Source: Myxococcales bacterium
GTDB lineage: Bacteria > Myxococcota_A > Polyangia > Haliangiales > Haliangiaceae
DNA: 64,000 nucleotides
Direction: 5' to 3'
Assembly: GCA_028287135.1 (NCBI GenBank)
Contig: JAQBQE010000051.1
Location: 152,126 to 216,125 of the forward strand
The notes below the pieces were generated by a model that ran no database searches, was not told the origin of the DNA, and saw only the letters and a program-made list of their open reading frames with translations. Position 1 is the first letter of the stretch; each line of letters opens with the position of its first letter. Position numbers and translations under genes: made by a program. Below are positions 16,348 to 25,243 of the stretch, piece after piece.

Positions 16348-16962
16348 ATGTCGTCCGAGTTGATCGCGATCCAGACCGCACTGCGCGATCGGATCCCCGT
16401 GCCCGACGAGGAGTTCGACGCACAGTTCCCCAAGATGCAGCGCTATCGGTCGAGCGTGCACTGGACGCCGATCGAGGTCGCATTGCGGGTGGCCGAGCTC
16501 CTCGAACCGTCACCGGGCGGTCGGATCCTCGACGTCGGTTCGGGCGTCGGGAAGGCCTGCATCGTCGGCGCCTTGACGACGGCGGCGACCTGGTTTGGCG
16601 TCGAGCGCAGCCCGCCGATGGTCCGCGCGGCGCAGATGACGGCGCGGCGGTTCGGCGTCGAGCACCGCACGCGGTTTGTCGTCGGCGAGGCGTTCCTCGT
16701 CGACTGGTCACCGTTCGGCGGGATCTATCTCTACAACCCGTTCGCAGAGGCGCTGTTCGACGGTGTGATCGACGCCGGTGAGCGGCGCGAGACGTACCTC
16801 GACGAGGTTCACGCCGTCGAGCGCAAGCTCGCGGAGGCGAAGATCGGCACCCACGTCGTGACGTATCATGGCTTCGGCGGGGACATGCCGGAGAGCTTCG
16901 AGCGCGTCGTCCAGGAGAAGGTGCGCGAGGACGAGGTCTGCTTGTGGCTCAAGCGCGAGTGA
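16348..16962 (+). CDS. class I SAM-dependent methyltransferase
   Basis: A 204-residue Rossmann-fold methyltransferase. SAM motif I is ILDVGSGVGKACIVG (about 64-78), followed by an acidic GVERSPPM strand end (motif II) and the post-motif GGIYLYNPFAE near residue 130. There is no recognition domain that would name the substrate. It is divergent from sixA with 53 bp between starts, and converges with the TPR lipoprotein downstream. Cytoplasmic, no signal peptide. Confidence 0.82.
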   Translation: MSSELIAIQTALRDRIPVPDEEFDAQFPKMQRYRSSVHWTPIEVALRVAELLEPSPGGRILDVGSGVGKACIVGALTTAATWFGVERSPPMVRAAQMTARRFGVEHRTRFVVGEAFLVDWSPFGGIYLYNPFAEALFDGVIDAGERRETYLDEVHAVERKLAEAKIGTHVVTYHGFGGDMPESFERVVQEKVREDEVCLWLKRE

Positions 16963-16965
16963 GCG

Positions 16966-18501
16966 TCACGGCGCCGGTGTCGTGACGGGGCCGGCGGGCT
17001 CCTCGGGCGGAAGCGGTGGCTCGTCGGCCGATCCCGATCCGGTGCCGATCGGATCGACGACCGCAGGTGCTTGCTTGCACACCGGTGCCGCGGCCAGCGA
17101 CAGCGCGTCGAGCGCGATGCCCGGCTTGTTCTCGAGCTTGACGGCCTCACGCCCGATGCTCGCGTCCCAGACGCGGATCCCGCCCTCGCCATCCTCGTAG
17201 GCGATCAGGTTCGGATCGATCCAGTGCGTCCCGAACCGACTGCGTGCCGTGAGCACGTGCTTGAACGTGCCGGTCTTTGCATCCGCGACGTACAGCGACG
17301 GTGCCGTATCCTTCGCGCACGGATCGACCGCGGTGACGAACGCTACGCGCGCGCCTCCGGGCGCGACCGCCACCGACGCCTGGGTGACCGCGCCTGATTC
17401 GGGGATTGCGATCGTTCCACCCGCCGCGGTCTTGAGGCTGGTCGCCGTCGGGGGCTCGCCGCTCCATGCCGCGAGAACGCCATCTGCCGCGCGCACGAGC
17501 TGACCTGCATCGAGCGTGAGCGCGAGCCGTGGCACGGCAGGTGCGGCGGAGCCCTTGGTCAGCTTCCCGGTGCTCGTGTCGACGGTGGACGTGCTCGCCG
17601 CACCCGCGGTCGGCGTCGTGGTGATCAGCAGCTGATCGTTGTCGCCGTATCCGACCTCGACCGCACGCTGCGCGCCGAGCGCGATCTTCGGTCCGACCGC
17701 CTGCCACTCCTTGGTGTCGAGCACCTGGAGCCAGACTGCGCCGAACGTCGCCGGCTCCTCGGGCAGCTTCGGGCGGTCGATCTTGTCGAAGCCGACGATC
17801 GCGACCGCGTTTCCCGAGGGGGCGCGGAGGAAGCCCACGACCTTGTGATCGGTATGGGTGAGTCGCAGGTAGCGCTTGGTCTCGCGATCGTAGGCGTAGA
17901 CCTCGCCGCGGCTCGTCGCCGCTTGCACGCCCGGATCCTTGGGCCACTTGAACGAGCTCCGACGAGCGACCAACCAGATGCCGGTGGGGATTCGCTTCGC
18001 GTAGTCATCGCGCAGCTTGATCGCGACCGCCTTCACCGCCTCGCCGTGGGCGGTGGCGCGAAACTCCGCGAGGTCCTTGTCCTCGAGGAACTTCTTCCCG
18101 TAGCGCAGATAGTCTCCCGCGAGCGCCGTCACGACGTGATCGACGACTGCCGCGTGCTCGCCGGACTGTGCGAGCAGGCGTGCGAGCAGGTAGTGCGCGT
18201 CGAGGTGATACGGATCCTTCGCGACCGCGGTCTCCGCGTACTTGCGCGCCTCGTCGGGCTTCTTGGCCTTCAGCGCATCCTCCGCCTTGTCGTACGCCGG
18301 CCAGCCTTCGCCGTAGACGAAGTTCATTCGCTTGATCGAATCGACTCCGCTGATCGGAGTGGGCAACGGCGCGACCTGCGGTCCCGAGGCCGCGTCATCT
18401 TTCGCCTTCACCGACGCATCGCCCTTGTTGCCGCAGCTCGCGAGCACGATGGCGAGCGCGATCCGAGCAAATGGTGATGACCTTCTCTCCATGGCGCTCA
18501 C
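16966..18501 (-). CDS. TPR and beta-propeller-like lipoprotein
   Basis: A 511-residue predicted lipoprotein with lipobox VLASC followed by GNKGDAS. Residues about 60-150 form a helical TPR-type segment (AEDALKAKKPDEARKYAETA, DPYHLDAHYLLARLLAQSGEH). From about 165 to 480 the protein is beta-rich with repeated WD/propeller-like blades (VYAYDRETKRYLRLT, VWLQVLDTKEWQAVG, LYVADAKTGTFKHVL, IRVWDASIGREAVKL). The C-terminus is Pro/Glu-rich. The start could be either of two close ATGs. It is divergent from the OmpA-like lipoprotein with a very short gap (29 bp between start codons). A scaffold role at the inner face of the envelope is inference. Confidence 0.78.
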   Translation of the reverse strand: MSAMERRSSPFARIALAIVLASCGNKGDASVKAKDDAASGPQVAPLPTPISGVDSIKRMNFVYGEGWPAYDKAEDALKAKKPDEARKYAETAVAKDPYHLDAHYLLARLLAQSGEHAAVVDHVVTALAGDYLRYGKKFLEDKDLAEFRATAHGEAVKAVAIKLRDDYAKRIPTGIWLVARRSSFKWPKDPGVQAATSRGEVYAYDRETKRYLRLTHTDHKVVGFLRAPSGNAVAIVGFDKIDRPKLPEEPATFGAVWLQVLDTKEWQAVGPKIALGAQRAVEVGYGDNDQLLITTTPTAGAASTSTVDTSTGKLTKGSAAPAVPRLALTLDAGQLVRAADGVLAAWSGEPPTATSLKTAAGGTIAIPESGAVTQASVAVAPGGARVAFVTAVDPCAKDTAPSLYVADAKTGTFKHVLTARSRFGTHWIDPNLIAYEDGEGGIRVWDASIGREAVKLENKPGIALDALSLAAAPVCKQAPAVVDPIGTGSGSADEPPLPPEEPAGPVTTPAP

Positions 18502-18530
18502 GATACGGCGAATGTGGCAGGATTCGCGCC

Positions 18531-19112
18531 ATGAAGACCATGACTGTCGCCCTCGTCCTCGCAGCCGCCGCGTTCGGAGCCGCCGGCTGCAACAAAGACA
18601 AGGCCAAGACGGCCAAGACCGTGCCCACGGATCCCGATCCGGGTACGGCTGTCGCTGACACCAAGCCCGCTCCCAGCGTCGACAAGGACGAGCAGGTCAG
18701 CCCGAGCCTCGCGATCTCGCCCGATATCCTCGCAGCGTGCGGGATCAAGGCGATGAAGAGTGCCAACCCGACGTTCGACACGGACAAGGACGAGCTGACC
18801 CCCGACGACCGGGCCGTCCTCGATCAAGTCGCGACCTGCCTCACCACGGGCCCGCTCAAGGGCAAGACGTTGTCGCTGATCGGCCGTGCGGATCCGCGTG
18901 GCACCGAGGAGTACAACCTCGGTCTTGGCTCGCGTCGCGCCAGCTCGGTGTCGCAGTACCTCGCGCGTCTCGGCGTCGGCGCACCGCAGCTCGCGGTGAC
19001 CACGCGTGGTGCGCTCGATGCGCAAGGCTCGGACGAGTCGGGCTGGCAGAAGGATCGTCGCGTCGATCTGCAGCTCCAGGGCACCGTCCCGACGGCCGAC
19101 GCCACGAACTAG
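18531..19112 (+). CDS. OmpA-like peptidoglycan-associated lipoprotein
   Basis: A 193-residue lipoprotein, from the ATG at 18531; the track start adds 20 implausible residues. Lipobox GAAGC then NKDKAK. The C-terminal ~110 residues form an OmpA_C/Pal domain: the FDTDKDELTPDDRAVLDQV strand-helix, LIGRADPRGTEEYNLGLGSRRA with the conserved peptidoglycan-binding Asp and Arg positions, and a terminal WQKDRRVDLQL. The family binds diaminopimelate in peptidoglycan and tethers outer membrane to wall. A Cys pair (ACGIK, ATCLT) flanks the first strand, which is slightly unusual. No tol genes are adjacent, so it is a paralogue rather than the Tol-Pal copy. Confidence 0.85.
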   Translation: MKTMTVALVLAAAAFGAAGCNKDKAKTAKTVPTDPDPGTAVADTKPAPSVDKDEQVSPSLAISPDILAACGIKAMKSANPTFDTDKDELTPDDRAVLDQVATCLTTGPLKGKTLSLIGRADPRGTEEYNLGLGSRRASSVSQYLARLGVGAPQLAVTTRGALDAQGSDESGWQKDRRVDLQLQGTVPTADATN

Positions 19113-19139
19113 TTCGGAACGCGTGCTACGGTTACGACC

Positions 19140-20666
19140 GTGGCACTCGAGCACGTCGCACAAGGGCAGACGCGGTTCTTCACGCCGGGCGTCGCCCCCG
19201 ACCCGCGCGGGATCCTGCTCGGCCGCTACATCGTGATGACGTTCGCGACCCTCGAGGGCGCGGTGTCGTGGTTCCGGCTGTACTCGTCCGAGGCATCGCT
19301 CGACGAGCTGCTCGCGAATCTGACGATCATGAAGTGCAAGACCGCGCTCGGCGGTCGCGAGATCGTCGTCCAGATCCCCGCGGTCTCGTCGTACGCGGCC
19401 GATCGCGCGGCGCGGCTGTGTCGGCTCGTGGGCGGCGCCGTCTACACGGGCACGGCCAAGCACTTCGTGAAGTACCGCGACGATCGATCGCCGTACGGTT
19501 ACGACGCGGTCGACATCGGCGCGATGGCCGCCTCGACCGACTTCATGGTCCACGGCGACGAGTTCGCGCAGGGCTATCTTCGCGAGGGCGATCTGCCGTT
19601 CCAGCGCCTGCTGTTCCGGCTCTCGATCCGCAAGCTCCCCGGTGGCGACCGGCTCGGCGACGATGATCGCGGCGACCTGTTCCTCGCCGTTGCGCGCGGA
19701 CTCTCCGAGGGCATCATCCGCTACCTCTGGCGCAATCGCGTCGAGGCGCATGCAGGACTGTTCACGCCCGGCGCGACCAGCGCGTTCGACGATCAGCAGC
19801 GCGATCGCGGTTACATGATGATCCGGGTGCGCGCGCTCCCCGAGCGGATCCTCGCGCTGTTCATCGGCACGCCGGGCATCGATGTGTTCCGTCCTGCCGG
19901 GACGACCGCCGCGGTCGCGGTCGGCTACGAGCACCCGATCGATCTCGCATCGTGCTCGTCGGTGTTTCCGCCGGACACGTTCCACGTGTTCTGGCCCAAC
20001 GATCGCGTCGATGTGCTGCCAGGTCCGCTGACGCTGAGCGACATCGCGGATCTGACGCGCGTCGATCTCGAGATGGATCGCCCCAAGGATCCGGCACAGC
20101 ACAGCGGCGCACCGCCCGAGCCGATCGGGGTCGAGCTCAAGCTCGCCGCGTCGATGGGGCCGCCTCGTCGGGTGGTCGCGACGTTGATCCCCGTCGAGCA
20201 CGGCTCGCGGCTCAAGCGGATCCTGTTCGCGTTGCCGCCGGTCAGCCTGCGCGGGCACCGGGTTGCGTCGACCGATCGCGGGATCCTCGTGATCGGCTCG
20301 GAGAACCTCGACGTCATCCCGCTCGGCCAGCTGCTGTGCGAGCTGACGCCCGGGCTGCTCGTACCGCTCGGGATGGACGTCGTGCCGCGGGTGACCCCCG
20401 AAGTGCTCGCACGGGCACTCGGGCACTCCGCCGGCATCGTCACCGTGTTCACGACCGAGGGCCGACCGTTCCAGGTCAGCGAAGGCTCGTTCCAGACACT
20501 CGAGCGTCGCTCGCTCGCGAAGATGGAGGTCGATCGCGCCGAGACCGTCGACTACGCGGCGGATGCGCCTGCGAATGCCGAGGTCGTCAACGACTCCGTC
20601 GGTCGGTTCGCGCTGTGGGGATATCCCGACGCGCCCGATCGCAAGCAGCTGCCACCCGGGAAGTAG
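19140..20666 (+). CDS. large uncharacterised protein, candidate MoxR-vWA system accessory component
   Basis: A 508-residue soluble protein starting at GTG 19140. No signal peptide, membrane helix or catalytic motif that I recognise. It alternates strand-rich segments (IVMTFATLEGAVSWF, GREIVVQIPAVSS) and helices (GDLFLAVARGLSEGIIRYLW). A middle block (RALPERILALFIGTPGIDVFRP, AVAVGYEHPIDLASCSSVFP) resembles, from memory, accessory X-type proteins encoded with MoxR ATPases and vWA proteins. The next gene starts 18 bp downstream, so they form a pair. The MoxR gene follows about 3.3 kb later on the same strand. Gene reality is secure; the system assignment is inference. Confidence 0.8.
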   Translation: MALEHVAQGQTRFFTPGVAPDPRGILLGRYIVMTFATLEGAVSWFRLYSSEASLDELLANLTIMKCKTALGGREIVVQIPAVSSYAADRAARLCRLVGGAVYTGTAKHFVKYRDDRSPYGYDAVDIGAMAASTDFMVHGDEFAQGYLREGDLPFQRLLFRLSIRKLPGGDRLGDDDRGDLFLAVARGLSEGIIRYLWRNRVEAHAGLFTPGATSAFDDQQRDRGYMMIRVRALPERILALFIGTPGIDVFRPAGTTAAVAVGYEHPIDLASCSSVFPPDTFHVFWPNDRVDVLPGPLTLSDIADLTRVDLEMDRPKDPAQHSGAPPEPIGVELKLAASMGPPRRVVATLIPVEHGSRLKRILFALPPVSLRGHRVASTDRGILVIGSENLDVIPLGQLLCELTPGLLVPLGMDVVPRVTPEVLARALGHSAGIVTVFTTEGRPFQVSEGSFQTLERRSLAKMEVDRAETVDYAADAPANAEVVNDSVGRFALWGYPDAPDRKQLPPGK

Positions 20667-20683
20667 CGCCGGCACGTAGCACG

Positions 20684-21886
20684 ATGGCCAAGACAAGCGT
20701 CAAAGACTTCCTCAGCCGGTTCGTGAAGCCGCTCGTCGCCGGTGGCGAGCTCCACGTTGGCGCTCCGATCCCGCTGCCCGATGTCGCACGCTGGGAGTCC
20801 GAGCTCGGGGAAGCGAGCGTCGAGACCGTCGATGTCGATGACGCGCGAACCGCGGTGCTGTCGACGCTGGTGTGTCGGCCGCCTGCGTTTCTGCTCGAAG
20901 GCGATGAGCTGTCGCTCGCGGCAGGTCTTCACAACGCGCTGTTCCTCGTTCATCCGCGCGCGGACCAGTGGTCGGTGAGTGATCGCCAGCGCCGCAAGAT
21001 CATCGACAGCTCGCTCGCGATGGTCAGCCAGCCGCTGACGCACAACCGCACGCGCGTGATGGCGCGGCACGCGTTGCTCCACAACCTGATGTCGCTGACT
21101 CGCCGTGACATCACGGTGTCGTGGTGGACGGGACGCGCACGCTTCCAGGGCCAGAAGCCGCCAACGCGACTCACCGCGTGGAAGGGCATGCGCCGCGTGC
21201 GCGAGGACGTGACGATCGTCGACTTCGACGAGCTGCTCGCCGTGCCCGACACCGCACCGGTGATCGCCACGCTGCTGCGGCGCACACCGCTGACCCAGCT
21301 GCTCGATGCACATCCAGGGGCCCCTCCGCTGCACTGGGAAGATGCGGTGTTCCTGCTCCGCGATGCCGAGCTCGCGCGCGCGATCGCGTACCGGCTGGTT
21401 CCCGATGCTGCGCCGAAGGAACAGATCACCGGGCCGGCGCGTCTCGCTGCCGCCTACGAGCAGATGCTCGAGCGCGCGCCCGACGAAGGTGACGTCCGCG
21501 CCGTCGGTGCGTTCCTCGTTCACCTCAACGCGCTGTTCTGCCTCGCCGAGCTCAACCTCCGCGAGCCTGGCGCCAAGAGCCCGCTGATCTCGACGGTGCT
21601 GTCCGCCGAGACCGCCGGGCAACGGCCCCGCGGCCTCGCGACCTTGTTCGCGCTCCCCGGTGCACTCGCCGTCGTCGATCCACGGCTCGCGATGCCTCCG
21701 GGGATCGCCGATCTCCCCGCGCTCGCGCAGCGCTGGAAGGTTCATCGCGCGCAGACCGCAGAGCTCCTCGGAGAGGCCGTGATCGATGCGCTCGCGGCAC
21801 GGCTGCGCCGGCACTTCCGGCTCGCGATGCGTGATCCCGCGGAGGTCGTGCAGCTTTCGAGGTCGCCCGGCGTCGCTGGGGAATAG
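20684..21886 (+). CDS. uncharacterised helical protein paired with the upstream gene
   Basis: A 400-residue protein from the ATG at 20684; the track ORF begins inside the upstream gene in another frame. It is mostly alpha-helical with no membrane span or signal. Notable stretches are LSLAAGLHNALFLVHP, RQRRKIIDSSLAMVSQP, TRVMARHALLHNLMSL and a Trp pair in SWWTGRARF. No nucleotide-binding or catalytic motif is visible, and I do not recognise a family. It follows the 508-residue protein at 18 bp spacing and so probably works with it. The downstream 2 kb (lipoprotein, decayed patch, alcohol dehydrogenase) is on the other strand or gene-poor. Confidence 0.78.
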   Translation: MAKTSVKDFLSRFVKPLVAGGELHVGAPIPLPDVARWESELGEASVETVDVDDARTAVLSTLVCRPPAFLLEGDELSLAAGLHNALFLVHPRADQWSVSDRQRRKIIDSSLAMVSQPLTHNRTRVMARHALLHNLMSLTRRDITVSWWTGRARFQGQKPPTRLTAWKGMRRVREDVTIVDFDELLAVPDTAPVIATLLRRTPLTQLLDAHPGAPPLHWEDAVFLLRDAELARAIAYRLVPDAAPKEQITGPARLAAAYEQMLERAPDEGDVRAVGAFLVHLNALFCLAELNLREPGAKSPLISTVLSAETAGQRPRGLATLFALPGALAVVDPRLAMPPGIADLPALAQRWKVHRAQTAELLGEAVIDALAARLRRHFRLAMRDPAEVVQLSRSPGVAGE

Positions 21887-21925
21887 AAGGCCTTCAGATG
21901 TTGCCCCAACACTAGGCGGCTGGTG

Positions 21926-22369
21926 CTAGCTCGCGGGCTTTCCGTTCGGGAAACAGCGGACGGCGAACTGCACATAGAGCAAAAGCAGGTCCTTTGGGGA
22001 GTGCGACTCATCTGCGACGGACTGAAGCTGCTCGAAGTTGAATGCGCTGGCCCAGAGGATGCCGTCCACCTCCTCTTGAGATCGCGCGAGTAGGCGATCT
22101 CGCAACGCTTTGGGCAAGGGTTTCCCGTTAACTACTTCGGGGACGTTGGTTGCTCGCCCGGCCTGTCGTCCAGAGACTATGGGCAATCGGCTAAGCTCGC
22201 ACAGCATCAAGAACGTGTCCTTCTGGTCATTCCGCAGTTCCACCTGGTGTGTCCTCAGGAATGCGTCGAGCGCTGCCGAATCCGCTGCCACGGGACTGTC
22301 AGAGGTCGAGGCAGGCTCCCGACCAGGCTCACATGCAACTAGGCACGCAATCACGAGTAACTTTCTCAT
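21926..22369 (-). CDS. hypothetical lipoprotein in a lower-GC patch
   Basis: A 147-residue predicted lipoprotein: MRKLLVIACLVAC signal and lipobox, then a Ser/Asp-rich linker (EPASTSDSP) and a helical mature part (DAFLRTHQVELRNDQKDTF, DLLLLYVQFAVRCFPNG). No known domain. Its base composition is visibly lower in G+C than the genes on both sides and its third positions are less GC-biased, so it may have come by transfer. It sits between two otherwise GC-rich blocks and next to a stretch without a convincing gene. Confidence 0.6.
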   Translation of the reverse strand: MRKLLVIACLVACEPGREPASTSDSPVAADSAALDAFLRTHQVELRNDQKDTFLMLCELSRLPIVSGRQAGRATNVPEVVNGKPLPKALRDRLLARSQEEVDGILWASAFNFEQLQSVADESHSPKDLLLLYVQFAVRCFPNGKPAS

Positions 22370-22855
22370 CGCGGTCCTCGGCTAATGGCGCAGGGAAATC
22401 TATTCTTCTCAAACGACAAAGTGGCGAAGTAAATCAAGATACAGGTTCTGGTCCCCCACATGGGCATGCCGACATGCATGCGATGATTCGCGAAAGTGCA
22501 CTTTGCGCACAGATCGCCATTGGCAACCCCTCATCGAGCTGAGCGCACTCGAGCTGGTTGGCGAAGTGCATGACATCGCATTGGTGAATGCACGCACTGC
22601 AGCCGAACCCACCATCGACGCCGAGACGAATGAAACGGCGCCTTATCCCGAAGGTCCTATAGACAACGTGCGGGCCGCCTTCGCCGGCGGTCGCGGATCC
22701 CGGGGGACAAGATCCGCAGCCTGAACATGTCGAGCAACCGCTCCGCCAACATCCAGTGCTTTCGATACACTCACATCCGAGAACGCATTGGGATCCGTTG
22801 TAAGTTCACGCGGTATTTGGGCGTGTCTCCACTCGCTGCTGAGTGGCATGCGACG
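22370..22855. other. lower-GC intergenic stretch, no convincing gene
   Basis: About 490 bp with noticeably lower G+C than the flanks. Short ORFs exist on both strands (for example 22503-22724 plus and 22409-22615 minus), but none has a believable start, codon bias or domain. A short plus-strand run reading GEVHDIALVNARTAAEPT looks protein-like, so this may be the remains of a decayed gene. The first part may hold the promoter of the lipoprotein at 21926. Confidence 0.5.
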
Positions 22856-23902
22856 TCAGTCCGCGAACGTCGTCGCGTCGATCGAGAACCGGTACCGCAC
22901 GTCGCCCTTGATCGTGCGCTCGTACGCCTCGTTGATCTGACGAGCGGCGATCACCTCGACGTCGGCGACGAGGTTGTGCTGGCTGCAGAACTCGAGCATC
23001 TCCTGGGTCTCGCGGATCCCGCCGATCGCCGAGCCCGCGATCCGCTTGTTGCCACCGATCAGCGAGAACGCGCTCATCAGCGACGGCTCGGGCGGCGCGC
23101 CGACACACACCATCGTGCCGAACGGGCGCAGCAGCTTGAGATAGGCGCCGTAGTCGTGCTTCGCCGAGACCGTATCGATCAGCAGATCGTAGCGGCCCGC
23201 GAGCCGGGTGAACGTCGCCGGGTCGCTCGTCAGGCCGAAGTCCACGGCACCGAGCCGGGTCGCATCGGCCTGCTTGCTTTGCGAGGTGCTGAGCATCGTG
23301 ACCTCCGCGCCCATCGCGGCGGCGATCTTGACCGCCATGTGGCCAAGACCGCCGAGCCCGACCACACCGACGCGCGTGCCCGGCTTGCAGTCGAACTGCC
23401 GCAGCGGCGAGTAGGTCGTGATGCCCGCGCACAGCAGCGGTGCCACCCCGGCCGGCGCCAGGTTGTTCGGCACCTTCAGTGCGAAATGCTCGGTGACGAC
23501 GATCTGCTGGGCATAGCCGCCGTAGGTCGGCGTCACGCGGTCCATCTCCGTGCTGTTGTACGTGCCGGCGGCGCCGCGCTCGCAGAACTGCTCGTGATGC
23601 TCACCGCAGTACGTACACGTTCGACACGAGTCGACGAGGCAACCGATGCCGGCCAGATCGCCGACCGCGAGCTTCGTGACCTCGGCGCCGATCGCCGTGA
23701 CGCGTCCGACGATCTCGTGACCGGGGACCATCGGGAACGCCGCCTTGCCCCACTCAGCGCGAACCTGATGGATGTCGCTGTGGCAGATGCCGGAGAACAG
23801 GATGTCGAGCTGGACGTCGCGAGGCCCCACGGCCCGACGCTCGATCGTCGAGGGCGCCAGGGGTGCGCTCGCGGACGCTGCTGCATAGACGCGCGTTTTC
23901 AT
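22856..23902 (-). CDS. zinc-dependent NAD(P) alcohol dehydrogenase (YahK-type)
   Basis: Medium-chain dehydrogenase, 348 residues from the ATG at 23902 (E. coli YahK has about the same length). Catalytic zinc ligands are Cys40 in GICHSD and His62 in VPGHEIVG. The structural zinc site is Cys93, Cys96, Cys99 and Cys107 in the block SCRTCTYCGEHHEQFC. The nucleotide-binding motif is VVGLGGLGHM around residue 180. The family reduces aldehydes with NADPH, including cinnamyl-type substrates. It lies on the minus strand between plus-strand genes and shows no operon partner. The track start at 24046 adds an unlikely N-terminus. Confidence 0.93.
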   Translation of the reverse strand: MKTRVYAAASASAPLAPSTIERRAVGPRDVQLDILFSGICHSDIHQVRAEWGKAAFPMVPGHEIVGRVTAIGAEVTKLAVGDLAGIGCLVDSCRTCTYCGEHHEQFCERGAAGTYNSTEMDRVTPTYGGYAQQIVVTEHFALKVPNNLAPAGVAPLLCAGITTYSPLRQFDCKPGTRVGVVGLGGLGHMAVKIAAAMGAEVTMLSTSQSKQADATRLGAVDFGLTSDPATFTRLAGRYDLLIDTVSAKHDYGAYLKLLRPFGTMVCVGAPPEPSLMSAFSLIGGNKRIAGSAIGGIRETQEMLEFCSQHNLVADVEVIAARQINEAYERTIKGDVRYRFSIDATTFAD

Positions 23903-23997
23903 CCGGCCACTGTGGCAGGAATGCGTGAATGCGCATCCGGCTAAGCTGGCCAGGTGCCTGGATCGAGCACGGTTTTCGGGTAATGTGCATTGTCCAG

Positions 23998-25227
23998 ATG
24001 GTCGCGCCGCCCACGACTCCGCGTAACTTTGCCGTCGACGTCGCACGGGCCTCCGCCTCGTTCCAGGACCTCGCCCGGCAGATGGGGGCGCAGTTCCTCG
24101 ACAAGCAGGAGATCATCCGCCTGATGGTCGTCTCCGCGATCGCGGGCGAGCACATGGTGATCGTCGGTCCGCCCGGTACCGCGAAGTCGGCGATGATCGA
24201 CATGTTCTCGAAGCTGATCGACGCCAAGTACTTCGAGTACTTGCTGACGCGCTTCACCGAGCCCAACGAGCTGTTCGGCCCGGTCGACATCGTTGCGTTC
24301 CGCGAGGGTCGCTACACGCGCCGCCTCGAGAACATGTTGCCGACCGCCGAGGTCGTGTTCCTCGACGAGATCTTCAAGTCGAACTCCGCGATTTTGAACT
24401 CGCTGCTGCACGTCATCAACGAGCGCAAGTTCCAGAACGGTCCCGATGTCGTCCAGGTTCCACTGATCTCGCTGTTCGCCGCGTCGAACGAGGTGCCGAA
24501 CGACGAGAACCTGGCGGCGATGTTCGACCGCTTCCTCGTGCGCGTGCTGTCGGACAACCTCGACAGCTATCACTTCCACGAGCTCATGAAGAAGGGCATC
24601 TCCCTCGAGCTCCGCAAGATGACCGGCCGCGGCGTCGACAATGTCGGCCGGCCCGTCGCCGAGCTGCGCCCCGTGATCTCGGCCCGGGACCTCCGTCAGA
24701 TCCAGCAGAACTTCGACAAGTTCATGGTGTTCCCGGAAGAGTTCCTCACCAAGTACAAGGGAATCATCTTCCAGATCCGTAGCGAGGGCATCTCGGTCTC
24801 GGATCGTCGAGCGGTGAAGCTCCTCAAGCTGTTCGCGGCGTCGGCCGTGTTCGATGGCCGCACCAAGGTCCACGACGGCGACTTCTTCATCCTCCGCCAC
24901 ATCTGGAACAACCTCGATCAGGTCGAGCTCCTCGAGGAGATCGTGAACCCGATCGTCGACTCGTACTACCGCGAGCATCCAGACGAGCGTCGGTTCATCG
25001 GCCCGTCGGCGAGCCTCGACGACCTGCTGGCCGAGCTCGGCGTCATTCGCGAGCTCCTGACCGCGGGCACCGAGCTCTCGGACATCCAGCTGTTCAGCCA
25101 GCTCAAGAACCTCAACGAGATCAAGGTCGCGCTCGCAGCGCTCCCTGGGGAGGCTGCGGCCCGGATGATCCGCGAGGTCGATCAGCTGCTCGAGACCGTG
25201 TTCGCGTCGTCGAAGTTCGGTCTCTGA
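23998..25227 (+). CDS. MoxR/RavA-family AAA+ ATPase
   Basis: AAA+ ATPase of the MoxR class, 409 residues from the ATG at 23998. Walker A is GPPGTAKS (57-64) and Walker B VVFLDEIFKSN (about 119-129). Conserved TEPNELFGPVD and the sensor-1-type LFAASNEVPNDE follow, with Arg finger candidates in FDRFLVRV. The C-terminal ~130 residues are helical and RavA-like. MoxR ATPases typically work with a von Willebrand A protein to remodel or insert cofactors into target complexes. A vWA protein is encoded 1.4 kb downstream on the same strand, with two minus-strand genes between. Family identification is firm; the client is unknown. Confidence 0.94.
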   Translation: MVAPPTTPRNFAVDVARASASFQDLARQMGAQFLDKQEIIRLMVVSAIAGEHMVIVGPPGTAKSAMIDMFSKLIDAKYFEYLLTRFTEPNELFGPVDIVAFREGRYTRRLENMLPTAEVVFLDEIFKSNSAILNSLLHVINERKFQNGPDVVQVPLISLFAASNEVPNDENLAAMFDRFLVRVLSDNLDSYHFHELMKKGISLELRKMTGRGVDNVGRPVAELRPVISARDLRQIQQNFDKFMVFPEEFLTKYKGIIFQIRSEGISVSDRRAVKLLKLFAASAVFDGRTKVHDGDFFILRHIWNNLDQVELLEEIVNPIVDSYYREHPDERRFIGPSASLDDLLAELGVIRELLTAGTELSDIQLFSQLKNLNEIKVALAALPGEAAARMIREVDQLLETVFASSKFGL

Positions 25228-25243
25228 GCTTTCGATCGCAGCT

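Noticed and set aside
18498-20696. 732-aa minus-strand ORF
   Set aside because: Antisense to the OmpA-like and 508-aa genes; rich in Arg/Asp/Glu/His repeats typical of GC-rich shadow frames, with no domain.
22409-22724. Short ORFs on both strands in the low-GC patch
   Set aside because: No start sites, bias or domain; at best remains of a decayed gene.
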